Source: Candidatus Caenarcanales bacterium
Lineage (GTDB): Bacteria > Cyanobacteriota > Vampirovibrionia > Caenarcaniphilales > Caenarcanaceae
Direction of reading: 5' to 3'
Assembly (NCBI GenBank): GCA_947489925.1
Contig: CANLFK010000034.1
Location: 1-15,142, forward strand
DNA length: 15,142 nt
Below the pieces are notes generated by a model. That model saw only the letters and a program-made list of their open reading frames with translations, made no database searches and was not told where the DNA came from. Position 1 is the first letter of the stretch, and every line of letters starts with the position of its first letter. The position numbers were made by a program, and so were the translations under genes. Shown here piece by piece: positions 7,960-15,142 of the stretch.

Positions 7960-7973
7960 ATTAAGTACTTAAT
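7960..7973. repeat. 14-bp perfect palindrome over the csaB-like start codon
   Basis: ATTAAGTACTTAAT is identical on both strands and overlaps the first two bases of the start codon at 7972. It takes the place where a Shine-Dalgarno sequence would be expected. About one palindrome of this length is expected by chance in AT-rich DNA of this size, so only its position makes it notable. Confidence 0.55.
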
Positions 7974-9006
7974 GAAAGCAAAAAGTGTTTGTTTAATTGG
8001 TTATTATGGTGCAAGAAATTTAGGTGATGATTTATTACTGAAAGCTACTATTCAAGTTCTGAATGAAATTAATAATTTTAATATATTTATACTGGGACAT
8101 AATTTAGTAGAACTTAAAAACATTTATTCTAAGCCACAATTTACTGTATTATCAAAGTTTAATTTAATTGATTTATTTAAAGCTTTTTATAATTGTCAAG
8201 TTTTTATATTTGGCGGAGGTTCATTATTTCAGGACGCAAGTAGTTTAAAAAGTTTGATTTATTATTGCTTTTTGGCATTTAGTCTAAAACTTTGTGGTAA
8301 AAAAATAGTTTTATTAGCTCAAGGAATTGGCCCACTAAATAGTTTTGTTGCCCGAATATTAACTAAATTGGTTTATCAAATTGCAGATAAAGTCTCTTTA
8401 AGAGATATTGAATCTTATAATTGGGTTCAAAAGTTTAATTCCAAAGCAGTTTTAAGTGCTGATTTAGCTTGGATTTTAGAAAATAATAATAGTATAAATA
8501 ATAGTAATTTAAATAAACAAATCATAATTTCTCTTCGCTCAGATCATTCTTCCAAAGAACTTATTAATAATTTAGCTTTATCAATTGAAAGTAATTTTGC
8601 AAATTATACAGTTAATTTAATTGCTTTTCAAAGTTCAGACTTACCCGCTCTGGAAGAATTAAGCTTGATTTTAAATGCAAAAAACATTAGTAATAAAATA
8701 TACTTTAATTTAAATGAAAAACAATGTCGTCAATTATTTAATGAAGCTGACTTTGCTTATTTGATGCGTTTTCATGCCATTTTACTTAGTATTCAAGCTA
8801 ATTGTTTTTGTTTGGGTTTATCATATGATCCAAAAGTAAAAACTTTATGTCAAGAAGCTGAATTACCTTTTTTAGAGAGCTTAAATTTGAGTATAAATAA
8901 TATAGAATACTTAAACAAAAATAAAGATTTAAAACAATTTGCTAATAATAAAAAAGTATTTTCTTTGAATATTAATAAAAAATTACTTGAATCATTGTAT
9001 AATTAG
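7972..9006 (+). CDS. csaB: Polysaccharide pyruvyl transferase, CsaB-like
   Basis: CsaB-family enzymes transfer pyruvate from phosphoenolpyruvate to cell-wall polysaccharide as a ketal; pyruvylated polymers anchor SLH-domain surface proteins. The 344-residue product has the family marks in order: GYYGARNLGDDLLL (10-23), FGGGSLFQD (80-88), AQGIGPL (116-122), SLRD (142-145), ADLAW (163-167), RFHAILLS (266-273) and SYDPKV (284-289). There is no signal peptide or membrane segment, so it should act in the cytoplasm on lipid-linked precursors. The assignment to this family is strong; the precise acceptor is unknown, and no SLH protein is in the window. The gene follows the HlyD-like gene by 91 bases in the same direction and may be co-transcribed. 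It has no visible Shine-Dalgarno sequence. Asn and Lys codons are strongly A/T-biased, and the last 45 residues are low in conserved features. Confidence 0.85.
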   Translation: MKAKSVCLIGYYGARNLGDDLLLKATIQVLNEINNFNIFILGHNLVELKNIYSKPQFTVLSKFNLIDLFKAFYNCQVFIFGGGSLFQDASSLKSLIYYCFLAFSLKLCGKKIVLLAQGIGPLNSFVARILTKLVYQIADKVSLRDIESYNWVQKFNSKAVLSADLAWILENNNSINNSNLNKQIIISLRSDHSSKELINNLALSIESNFANYTVNLIAFQSSDLPALEELSLILNAKNISNKIYFNLNEKQCRQLFNEADFAYLMRFHAILLSIQANCFCLGLSYDPKVKTLCQEAELPFLESLNLSINNIEYLNKNKDLKQFANNKKVFSLNINKKLLESLYN

Positions 9007-9036
9007 TTCTCTCTGAAAGCCAGATTAAGCAGTTTT

Positions 9037-9066
9037 TTTACTTTAGTACCTTTTTTAGGCTATAAT
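9037..9066 (+). promoter_or_regulatory. amyA: Promoter of the alpha-amylase gene
   Basis: TTTACT (9037-9042) is followed after 18 bases by a perfect TATAAT (9061-9066). Transcription would start near 9073, giving a leader of about 20 bases. This is the best sigma-70-type promoter in the window and suggests that the amylase has its own transcript. A weak GAGA ribosome site lies at 9081-9084. Confidence 0.6.
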
Positions 9067-9093
9067 GAACTTTAATTATAGAGAATTTGAATT

Positions 9094-10596
9094 ATGAAAA
9101 ATGGTTGTATGCTTCAATACTTTCATTGGTATTATCCAGCTGATGGTAATTTATGGAAGCAATTAAAAAATGACTCTAAAAAACTTTCAGATTTGGGTAT
9201 AACTTCTGTTTGGTTGCCACCCGCTTTCAAAGCAAATTCAGGGGGTTATAGTGTAGGTTATGATATTTATGATTTATATGATTTAGGCGAATTTGACCAA
9301 AAAAATACGATTAGAACTAAATATGGCAGAAAACAAGAATACATTGAGGCAATTGAGGAATTACACAAATTTGATATTGAAGTTTATGCAGATATTGTTT
9401 TAAATCATAAAGCTGGTGGTGATGAACTTGAATTACTAAAAGCTATTAAGGTCAATCCAGAAAATAGAAATGAATTTATCTCTGAACCATATGATATAGA
9501 AGCTTTTACCAAATTTACCTTTCCGGGTCGCAAGAAAAAATATTCAGACTTTGAATGGAATCATACTTGCTTTTCGGGTGTCGATTATGACCATAAAACC
9601 AAACAAACGGCTATATTTACTTTATTAAATGATTATGGCTATGCTTGGGACGAGGTAATTGGCTCTGAAAAAGGAAATTATGATTATTTAATGCATAATA
9701 ATATTGAATTCCAAAATCCAGCAGTGCGTGAGGAATTGAAAAAATGGGCATTGTGGTATATCAAAGAAACTAATATTGATGGATTTCGGCTAGATGCTAT
9801 TAAACATATTACGCCTCACTTTTTTAATGAATGGCTAGATATACTACGAAAAGAAACTGGCAAGCAATTATTTACGGTTGGTGAGTATTGGACGGGTGAA
9901 TTAGCACTTTTGGAAGAATATATTTCTGCTACGGAAGGAAGAGTTCATCTTTTTGATTCGACTTTGCATTATAACTTTTATACAGCTTCCAAAGAAGGAA
10001 AAGACTATCATTTGCCTAATATTTTTGATAATACTTTGGTGAAAGTTAATTCTGGTTTGGCTGTTACTTTAACTGATAATCATGATACTCAACCTTTACA
10101 AGAGCTAGAAAGCCCCATTGAACCATGGTTTAAACCAATTTCATATGCTTTAATTTTATTGCGAGAAGCTGGTTATCCTTGTGTTTTTTACCCAGACTTA
10201 TATAGTGCAAAATATACAGATAAAGGGCAAGACGATAAAGACTATGAAATAAATTTACCTAAAATTGAAGAATTGGAAATCTTATTAAAAATACGAAAAA
10301 ACTTGGCTTATGGTACACAAAGAGATTATTTTGACCATGGAAATTGTATTGGTTTTACAAGAGAAGGCCTTAAAGAAATAGAAAATAGTGGTCTGGCTGT
10401 AGTTTTGACTAATGGAGAGGCTGGAAACAAAAGCATGGAAATCGGTAAACAGCATTCAGGTCAAATATTCATTGATGCTTTACAAAAATGCCAAGACGAA
10501 ATAATTATAAATAAAGATGGTTGGGGAGACTTTTCTTGTTCTGACGGATCTGTCAGCGTCTGGATTAAAAAATTAGCATATAAACAAGTTAAATAA
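9094..10596 (+). CDS. amyA: Cytoplasmic alpha-amylase, GH13 (AmyA-like)
   Basis: The enzyme hydrolyses internal alpha-1,4 bonds of glycogen, starch-like or maltodextrin polymers. The 500-residue protein resembles E. coli cytoplasmic AmyA (GH13 subfamily 5) along its length, for example YFHWYYPADG (9-18), GGYSVGYD (50-57), LGEFDQK (64-70) and IEPWFKPISYALILLRE (342-358). The GH13 regions are present: DIVLNH (100-105), GFRLDAIKH with nucleophile D234, VGEYW with acid/base E264, and TDNHD with D331. The C-terminal beta domain ends in GSVSVWI as in AmyA. There is no signal peptide, so it probably acts on internal reserves such as glycogen. It has its own promoter and lies 87 bases after csaB. No glycogen genes are in the window, so its physiological substrate is inferred. 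Confidence 0.96.
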   Translation: MKNGCMLQYFHWYYPADGNLWKQLKNDSKKLSDLGITSVWLPPAFKANSGGYSVGYDIYDLYDLGEFDQKNTIRTKYGRKQEYIEAIEELHKFDIEVYADIVLNHKAGGDELELLKAIKVNPENRNEFISEPYDIEAFTKFTFPGRKKKYSDFEWNHTCFSGVDYDHKTKQTAIFTLLNDYGYAWDEVIGSEKGNYDYLMHNNIEFQNPAVREELKKWALWYIKETNIDGFRLDAIKHITPHFFNEWLDILRKETGKQLFTVGEYWTGELALLEEYISATEGRVHLFDSTLHYNFYTASKEGKDYHLPNIFDNTLVKVNSGLAVTLTDNHDTQPLQELESPIEPWFKPISYALILLREAGYPCVFYPDLYSAKYTDKGQDDKDYEINLPKIEELEILLKIRKNLAYGTQRDYFDHGNCIGFTREGLKEIENSGLAVVLTNGEAGNKSMEIGKQHSGQIFIDALQKCQDEIIINKDGWGDFSCSDGSVSVWIKKLAYKQVK

Positions 10597-10606
10597 TTTA
10601 AGTTTG

Positions 10607-10744
10607 ATGAAAAGAAAATCTGAAAATGCCGATTCAAGGGAAACTTTAAAGCAATTACAATGGCAAGTTTTTTTGTTAAAGAATTTTGTCTTTCACCCCC
10701 AACCCCCTGAAAGTGGGCTATTAGAGAGTGGAGTTAGACATTAA
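10607..10744 (+). CDS. Possible 45-residue open frame after amyA
   Basis: The frame starts 10 bases after the amylase stop. The peptide is basic at first (MKRKSENADSRETLKQ) and ends in a stretch rich in Pro, Gly and Ser that is encoded by the C-rich possible repeat. There is no ribosome binding site (only AGTTTG precedes the ATG), no recognisable domain, and the frame ends in the direct repeat. I think it is more likely chance than a gene. Confidence 0.12.
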   Translation: MKRKSENADSRETLKQLQWQVFLLKNFVFHPQPPESGLLESGVRH

Positions 10745-10880
10745 AACCTTGAAGACATAAAATTTAAAAAACAGATTTATTGAGTGTCCCCTTCGGGGAA
10801 CGGCTTAAGCCGAGGGGTCTAAGACTTTAATTCTTGAGGGTTTTTGTGCTTTTTATCTGTCGAACTCACATTAAAACCTT
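10738..10880. repeat. 13-bp direct repeat flanking a palindromic cluster
   Basis: ACATTAAAACCTT occurs at 10738-10750 and again at 10868-10880, and after one mismatch AAG follows in both copies. The 117 bases between them carry the GC-rich palindromes and an inner ACAGAT/ATCTGT inverted pair. This is the form of a small inserted element with a target duplication, but no terminal inverted repeats or transposase are seen. Confidence 0.5.
10788..10817. repeat. GC-rich palindromic cluster
   Basis: CCCC (10788-10791) pairs with GGGG (10795-10798) around TTC, or with the second GGGG (10814-10817) around the whole cluster. In between lies the perfect 12-bp palindrome CGGCTTAAGCCG (10801-10812). The two foldings exclude each other. 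This short GC-rich island stands out from the AT-rich surroundings. It could stop transcription, bind a protein or be a dispersed repeat; I cannot tell which. Confidence 0.75.
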
Positions 10881-10919
10881 TAAGTTTAATAAAAGTTTGT
10901 TTTTGCAAGAGTCTACTGT

Positions 10920-12773
10920 TTAAAATAATTCACTTTGTAAGCCAAAATGTAGCATCATGTCATGTCTTTCTGGTAAATTTCTAATCACAGGAAAGCCTAA
11001 ATCTAAACGAGCAGTTAAAAACCTAGTTAATCTGACCCTTAAGCCTAAACCAGTACCAAAAGCATAATTATGTTGCTTAGGTGCATTAACCACTGGATTG
11101 CCATTAACAAAAGCTGCTCCAAAATCAGTAAAGCCAACTAATTGAAAATTATCTCTAAAAACATAATCATATGTCGCTTCTTTACTATTAGGACTCAAAG
11201 CTTTAGGCAAGCCATTCCGTGTAATTGGAAATTTCCAGCTTTTTGGGAAAACATAAAAAGGCACTCTCAGTTCATTACTAATTACATAACCACTATCACC
11301 AATTAACTGACCTTCTTGATAACCCCTAACCGTAAAAGCCCCACCAACTTGTATTTGTTCAGCTGAATTCAATAAACTATTAGAATATTGTCCATTAACT
11401 CTAAAGACATCTTGCATTCCAAAAGGTAATTGCGTAATCCGTGTCCCGAAAGCAGTATAACGGAAAAAGCCATCTCCTGCTCCCATTCGACTTGAAGCAC
11501 CAGGGAAGTCTCTGTATTTTCCAGTTGCACCTAAAATATCTAAACCAATACCTAATTCATTACGAAGATAAGTTCTGCCATATTTATCAAATTCGTCTAA
11601 GTTTAAACCAGGTCTCAAAACTCTTAGTCTGTCACGGTAAAGTGAGTTTCTTGAATTATCACGATAATAAGCTCCATAATCTCCTAAGCCCTCACCAAAA
11701 TTAGTACCCAAGTTTTTAAAGTCAAAAGCCAAATCAGCAGTAGCCAATAAGTGTTTTCCTCGATAAAGTTCTTGTGAAATATAAGGCGAATAAACAGTAG
11801 CAAAAGCATTGACACGGTCTTTTAAATCACCCTTGCTAAGGTATAAACGACTATGAGAATAATTCAAACCAAGCTTAGTACCATATTTACCTATTGGAAT
11901 TTCATAATTATTGCCCACACCTAGTGATGAACGACTTAAACTAAAAGTAGAAGTATTGCGATCTCCAAAACCAAATAAATTATTATGTGTTAAACCAATA
12001 CCAACTCTTTCTCTGCCAATTAAATCACGACCTAAATTATCCACAAAAGGAGTTAAATGCACAGGGAAACGATCTTTTGACTGCAATCTAACTTCAGTTG
12101 TACCAGTTTCTGTACCAGTTTTCAAAGTTGCAATTAAGCCAATATCTGGATTTTCATTTAATCGGGCTAAATCATTTTTGACTTTTTCAATATTCAATTT
12201 GTCATACTGATCTATTCTCAATAAAGGAAAAATAGCCCTAGATTTAAAATAGCGTCCTTCTTCTAGTGTAATAGGTTTGATTATGCCTTCAGTAGCTTGC
12301 AAATGAACGATGCCATCTTTAATCTTTTGTGGCGGAATATAAACACGACTTGTTACAAAGCCTTTTTCTTTATATAAATTAGTTATTTCAGCACCTAATT
12401 CTTGTAATTCCTGAAAAGTAACTTCTCTTTGTTCATAACCAGAAACTAATTTTTTTAGCATTGCCTCGCTAATAATGGTTGAATCATCGACAATTATTTC
12501 TTTGACAAATATTTTACTCTCATCTTGCTTTGACTCTTCTAGTAATCCGTCTTCTGGTTTTTCTTCTTTATAAGCGTCTTCTTTGTCTTTTGTCCTTTGC
12601 TTAAATCTAGTCTGATTTTCTAATCGATTTTGTTCACTTTGATTAACTGCTCCAGGAGTAACATTAACTGGAATATCACCCGGCGTTGGTACAATTGCTT
12701 TAGCGGGCAGAGAATTCAGGAGAATACTAAAAAATATAAAACAAGCATAAAAAGATTGATTATTTGAAGACAT
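10920..12773 (-). CDS. TpsB-type outer-membrane transporter of two-partner secretion (ShlB/FhaC family)
   Basis: The 617-residue product is an Omp85-superfamily pore that exports TpsA proteins across the outer membrane. A signal peptide covers 1-26 (cleavage after AKA). A charged linker (about 27-87) leads to a first POTRA domain (about 88-165, with YKEKGFVTSRVYIPPQ at 134-149) and a second one (about 166-230). The 16-strand barrel follows from about 236. FTVRGYQEG (480-488) is the conserved loop-6 VRGY motif, and GDSGYVISNELRVPF (492-506) is the strand pattern after it. The C-terminal residue is Phe, as is usual for outer-membrane barrels. All parts expected of a functional transporter are present. 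Its likely partner is the TpsA at the left edge, about 8 kb away, or one outside the window. It follows murD by 104 bases in the same direction. Confidence 0.95.
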   Translation of the reverse strand: MSSNNQSFYACFIFFSILLNSLPAKAIVPTPGDIPVNVTPGAVNQSEQNRLENQTRFKQRTKDKEDAYKEEKPEDGLLEESKQDESKIFVKEIIVDDSTIISEAMLKKLVSGYEQREVTFQELQELGAEITNLYKEKGFVTSRVYIPPQKIKDGIVHLQATEGIIKPITLEEGRYFKSRAIFPLLRIDQYDKLNIEKVKNDLARLNENPDIGLIATLKTGTETGTTEVRLQSKDRFPVHLTPFVDNLGRDLIGRERVGIGLTHNNLFGFGDRNTSTFSLSRSSLGVGNNYEIPIGKYGTKLGLNYSHSRLYLSKGDLKDRVNAFATVYSPYISQELYRGKHLLATADLAFDFKNLGTNFGEGLGDYGAYYRDNSRNSLYRDRLRVLRPGLNLDEFDKYGRTYLRNELGIGLDILGATGKYRDFPGASSRMGAGDGFFRYTAFGTRITQLPFGMQDVFRVNGQYSNSLLNSAEQIQVGGAFTVRGYQEGQLIGDSGYVISNELRVPFYVFPKSWKFPITRNGLPKALSPNSKEATYDYVFRDNFQLVGFTDFGAAFVNGNPVVNAPKQHNYAFGTGLGLRVRLTRFLTARLDLGFPVIRNLPERHDMMLHFGLQSELF

Positions 12774-12817
12774 TATTAATTATCTTTAAGCAAAGACTAC
12801 TAACACAATTATTAAAA

Positions 12818-12823
12818 ATTATA
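12818..12823 (-). promoter_or_regulatory. Candidate -10 box for tpsB
   Basis: A perfect TATAAT on the minus strand lies 44 bases before the tpsB start, in the murD-tpsB gap. The nearest -35-like sequence, TTGAAA at 12851-12846, is 22 bases away, which is too far for a standard promoter. It suggests, but does not prove, that tpsB can be transcribed separately from murD. Confidence 0.3.
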
Positions 12824-12877
12824 GTTTATTTATGCACAATTTTGTTTTCAATTTACAACTTAAATTTTAGCTAAAGT

Positions 12878-14245
12878 TTATAAATCATTAATTAATTGCT
12901 TAAAGTAATTTCCACGAGATTCAAAGTTTTTAAATTGGTCAAAGCTGGCACAAGCTGGCGAAAGCAAAATATTTTTTTCTAGTCTATCAATATAAGCAAT
13001 ATTTAAAGCCATTTGTAAATCTGACACAACCTTTAAATAACCTTGAAAACCGTTTTCCATCAGATTATCTTTAAATCTTTTGGCGGCTTTTCCATACAAA
13101 ATAATAGCTGAAGCCTTTTGATTAGCTAATTTGCAAAAGTCAGTTAAATCAGTCATTTTGTCTTCTCCACCAGCTAATAAAATTAAATCAGCATCAAAAG
13201 CATTTAGAGCGACCATAGACGATTCTGGATTTGTTGCTTTAGAATCATTAAAAAATCTTTTGCCTTTAATTTCTCGCACAAATTCTAGTCTGTGAGCCAA
13301 ACCCTCAAAAGAAATAAGTTTTTGTTTCAAATTATCAAGTGAAATTAATTTACTCAAATAAGCATTTGCCGCCACAATTAAGGCATTTTCCAAATTATGT
13401 TTTCCTGCTAATTTAATGTCATTAGCATTGCAGATTAAAGTTTTTTGACCTTTTATACTTAAAATTAAATTGTTTTGTTCATCAATAAAAGCGGCATTTT
13501 CTCTTTGATTTGAATTATTCGAAGAAGTCAGCCATAAAACTTGGGCTTTTGTTATTTTTGTTAAAGGCCAAAACAATTCATTATCTGGCAAAATCAACCA
13601 ATCAGCTGAATCTTGCAGAGCGGTAATTTTAAATTTGGCTTGTAAATAATTATCCCATCCGCCATGCCAAATAAGATGATCAGCCGTAATATTTGTAATG
13701 CTAGCAATGTTTGGCTTAATAAAATTGCTATGAGTCAGCTGGAAAGAGCTTAATTCACAGATAAAAGGTTTTTTCAAGTCGGAATTATCTAAAACCGCTT
13801 TGCATAATGGAAGCCCAATATTTCCGCAGGCAATTGAGCTTAAAACATGAGCTGTCCAAGCAGTTATTGTAGATTTACCATTTGTGCCAGTAATGCCAAT
13901 AATCTGTATATCTTCGCTTAAAGCCAAATCGATTTCGGTCAAAATTACAATGTTTTTTTCTTTGGCTTTTTGCAATATTTGGCTTTCAGGCGGAAAACTT
14001 GGGCTAATAATTAAATAATCATATTCTAAATATTTGCTGGTATGAGGTAAACCAAATTCGCACTCAATAAAACTTGGCAAATTATTAATAAAAACTTGGT
14101 TCTCAGAGCTTAAGTCTTCAAATTTTTTACTCTCACTAATAAATATTCTGGAAACTTTTTTGGTTAAAAGAAAATCCACCGCAGCCATTCCGCTTAAACC
14201 TAAACCCAAAATACAAAACCTTTTTGTAAAATCAATTTCTAGCAT
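12878..14245 (-). CDS. murD: UDP-N-acetylmuramoylalanine--D-glutamate ligase
   Basis: MurD adds D-glutamate to UDP-MurNAc-L-alanine in the cytoplasmic steps of peptidoglycan synthesis, using ATP. The 455 residues are of normal length. The N-terminal Rossmann-like domain has GLGLSG (14-19). The ATP loop is GTNGKST (120-126). ELSSFQL (164-170) and NITADHL (185-191) are MurD signatures, and K204 in YLQAKFKI fits the lysine that is carbamylated in this family. The C-terminal domain shows GLAHRLEFV (315-323), NDSKATNPES (333-342), LAGGEDK (357-363) and LLSPACASFDQFKNFESRG (427-445). murD stands alone here, without the other mur or fts genes that often surround it; a TPR gene lies 83 bases upstream and tpsB 104 bases downstream. 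No Shine-Dalgarno sequence is visible before the ATG, but the conserved N-terminus supports this start. Confidence 0.98.
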   Translation of the reverse strand: MLEIDFTKRFCILGLGLSGMAAVDFLLTKKVSRIFISESKKFEDLSSENQVFINNLPSFIECEFGLPHTSKYLEYDYLIISPSFPPESQILQKAKEKNIVILTEIDLALSEDIQIIGITGTNGKSTITAWTAHVLSSIACGNIGLPLCKAVLDNSDLKKPFICELSSFQLTHSNFIKPNIASITNITADHLIWHGGWDNYLQAKFKITALQDSADWLILPDNELFWPLTKITKAQVLWLTSSNNSNQRENAAFIDEQNNLILSIKGQKTLICNANDIKLAGKHNLENALIVAANAYLSKLISLDNLKQKLISFEGLAHRLEFVREIKGKRFFNDSKATNPESSMVALNAFDADLILLAGGEDKMTDLTDFCKLANQKASAIILYGKAAKRFKDNLMENGFQGYLKVVSDLQMALNIAYIDRLEKNILLSPACASFDQFKNFESRGNYFKQLINDL

Positions 14246-14328
14246 AATTTAAAATTTTTAAACTTATACTTCCAGTCAAAACCTGAAAGGAAACTCACTA
14301 TTTTAATATGACTCTTTAAATTTTATTA

Positions 14329-15142
14329 CTATTTCAGGGTAGCCAGCTTTTTTAAATTATCAACAGCTAACTGATATTCAGGTCCTTTATTTTTTTGCAA
14401 TTCAAATAATTCTTTAGCTTTCTGAAAGTCAGCTTTAGCACCTTTAATATCTTTGGTATTAGCTCTTGCAACGCCTCTATTATTATAAGCTAAGGCATAA
14501 TTTGGGTCTAATTCAATTATTTTATTACAGTCTTCAATAATGTCTTTAAAGTCTTTTCTTACCATTAATCGGTCATTATAAGCTAATACTGATTTCGGAT
14601 TTAATTCAATAACTTTATTAAAATCGCCTAAGGCTTCTTTTGGCTTTTTATCAGTTAAGTAAATAAAAGCTCTATTTGTATAAGCATTAGCAAAGTTTGG
14701 TTTTAATTCAATTGCTTTATTACAATCAGTCAAAGCTTTATCCAAAGAACCAGTTTGCAAATATACAAAGCAACGATTATTATAAGCTTCAGCTAAATTT
14801 GGCTCTAATTCAATAGACTTGTCAAAATCTGAAATAGCATCTTTGATATTCTGCTCTGATAATTTGGCAAAAGCTCTATTATTGTAAGCTTCTACTAATT
14901 TTGGGTTTAATTTAATAGCTTGATCAAAGTCTTTGATAGCACCTTTAATATCTTGCATTGAAGCTTTCATTGAACCTCTTTGATTATAGGATTCTGCTGA
15001 GTTGGAATTTAATTTAATGGCAATATCTAAATCTTGTAATCCTTCCTTGGTTTGCCCCACTGAAAACTTGGCTAAACCTCTTTTATAATAAGCCTCAAAC
15101 ATATCTGGCTTGGTTTTAATTACTTTGTTGTAATCCAAAATG
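14329..15142 (-). CDS. Tetratricopeptide repeat protein, 5' part outside window
   Basis: The frame is open to the right edge; the codons before TTG at 15138 continue the TPR pattern, so the true start lies outside and TTG is not the start. At least seven TPR units of 34 residues are visible, with the pattern AYNNRG/AF...(8 residues)...A..DF.KAIEL.P. The sixth unit is about three residues short (NDRLMVRKDFKDIIEDCNKI). After the last unit a short helical tail ends in LKKLATLK. TPR arrays bind partner proteins; nothing in the visible part shows which ones or where in the cell. The gene may share a transcript with murD, 83 bases downstream. The DNA repeats with the protein units, so the copy number could differ between strains. 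Confidence 0.9.
   Translation of the reverse strand, partial: ILDYNKVIKTKPDMFEAYYKRGLAKFSVGQTKEGLQDLDIAIKLNSNSAESYNQRGSMKASMQDIKGAIKDFDQAIKLNPKLVEAYNNRAFAKLSEQNIKDAISDFDKSIELEPNLAEAYNNRCFVYLQTGSLDKALTDCNKAIELKPNFANAYTNRAFIYLTDKKPKEALGDFNKVIELNPKSVLAYNDRLMVRKDFKDIIEDCNKIIELDPNYALAYNNRGVARANTKDIKGAKADFQKAKELFELQKNKGPEYQLAVDNLKKLATLK

Larger units (their letters stand above)
10597..10919. other. Intergenic region between converging amyA and tpsB
   Basis: This region holds no convincing gene. It contains a C-rich stretch with a partly complementary arm (10694-10736), a 13-bp direct repeat (10738-10750 and 10868-10880) and, between the copies, a GC-rich palindromic cluster (10788-10817). Both neighbouring genes end here, so a two-way transcription stop is expected, but none of the structures is directly followed by a T-run on either strand. 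Confidence 0.7.

Noticed and set aside
11441..12210. Plus-strand frames at 11441-11704 and 11911-12210
   Set aside because: They are antisense to the well-conserved TpsB barrel and POTRA coding sequence.
12866..12875. 10-bp palindrome TTTAGCTAAA just after the murD stop, as a terminator
   Set aside because: It has no room for a loop, is AT-rich, and no T-run follows on the minus strand.
15136..15138. TTG as start codon of the TPR gene
   Set aside because: The codons before it continue the TPR helix (…ILDYNKVIK), and the frame is still open at the edge, so the gene is cut by the window.
1..15142. CRISPR array, insertion sequence, prophage or integrase genes
   Set aside because: No regularly spaced repeats, transposase, recombinase or phage structural frames are present; the direct repeats found are only two copies each.

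Overview
The window is AT-rich bacterial DNA from an organism with an outer membrane. This follows from two halves of two-partner (type Vb) secretion, a TpsA exoprotein and an Omp85-type TpsB transporter, together with an HlyD-type adaptor and murD. The A/T-biased codons, a CsaB-type pyruvyl transferase and cyanobacteria-like TPS proteins would fit a non-photosynthetic relative of Cyanobacteria (Melainabacteria/Vampirovibrionia-like). That placement is a low-confidence inference; no 16S gene or other marker is present.

Layout from left to right. Positions 1-2959 (minus) hold the first 986 residues of a TpsA-type exoprotein that runs off the left edge with its frame open. Positions 2960-3332 are a divergent intergenic region. 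It carries a 32-bp direct repeat and an AT-dinucleotide tract in the tpsA promoter area, then a short open frame with a good ribosome binding site, an inverted repeat and a TATAAT box on the topA side. Plus-strand genes follow: topA, a tRNA with anticodon CAT, an HlyD-family adaptor, a csaB-like pyruvyl transferase and a cytoplasmic GH13 alpha-amylase (amyA). Positions 10597-10919 separate converging genes and hold a 12-bp GC-rich palindrome, a C-rich possible repeat and a 13-bp direct repeat. On the minus strand, reading leftwards from the right edge, come a TPR protein (5' end outside the window), murD and tpsB, with gaps of 83 and 104 bases.

Functional reading. TpsB (10920-12773) and TpsA (1-2959) are the two partners of one secretion mechanism, but about 8 kb of oppositely oriented genes separates them, so they are not one operon here. 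CsaB and MurD act on the cell envelope, and the HlyD-like protein spans the periplasm. TopA, the tRNA and AmyA are housekeeping or metabolic. The part most worth checking is the tpsA control region, where short tandem repeats sit inside the likely promoter and could make expression of a surface protein variable.
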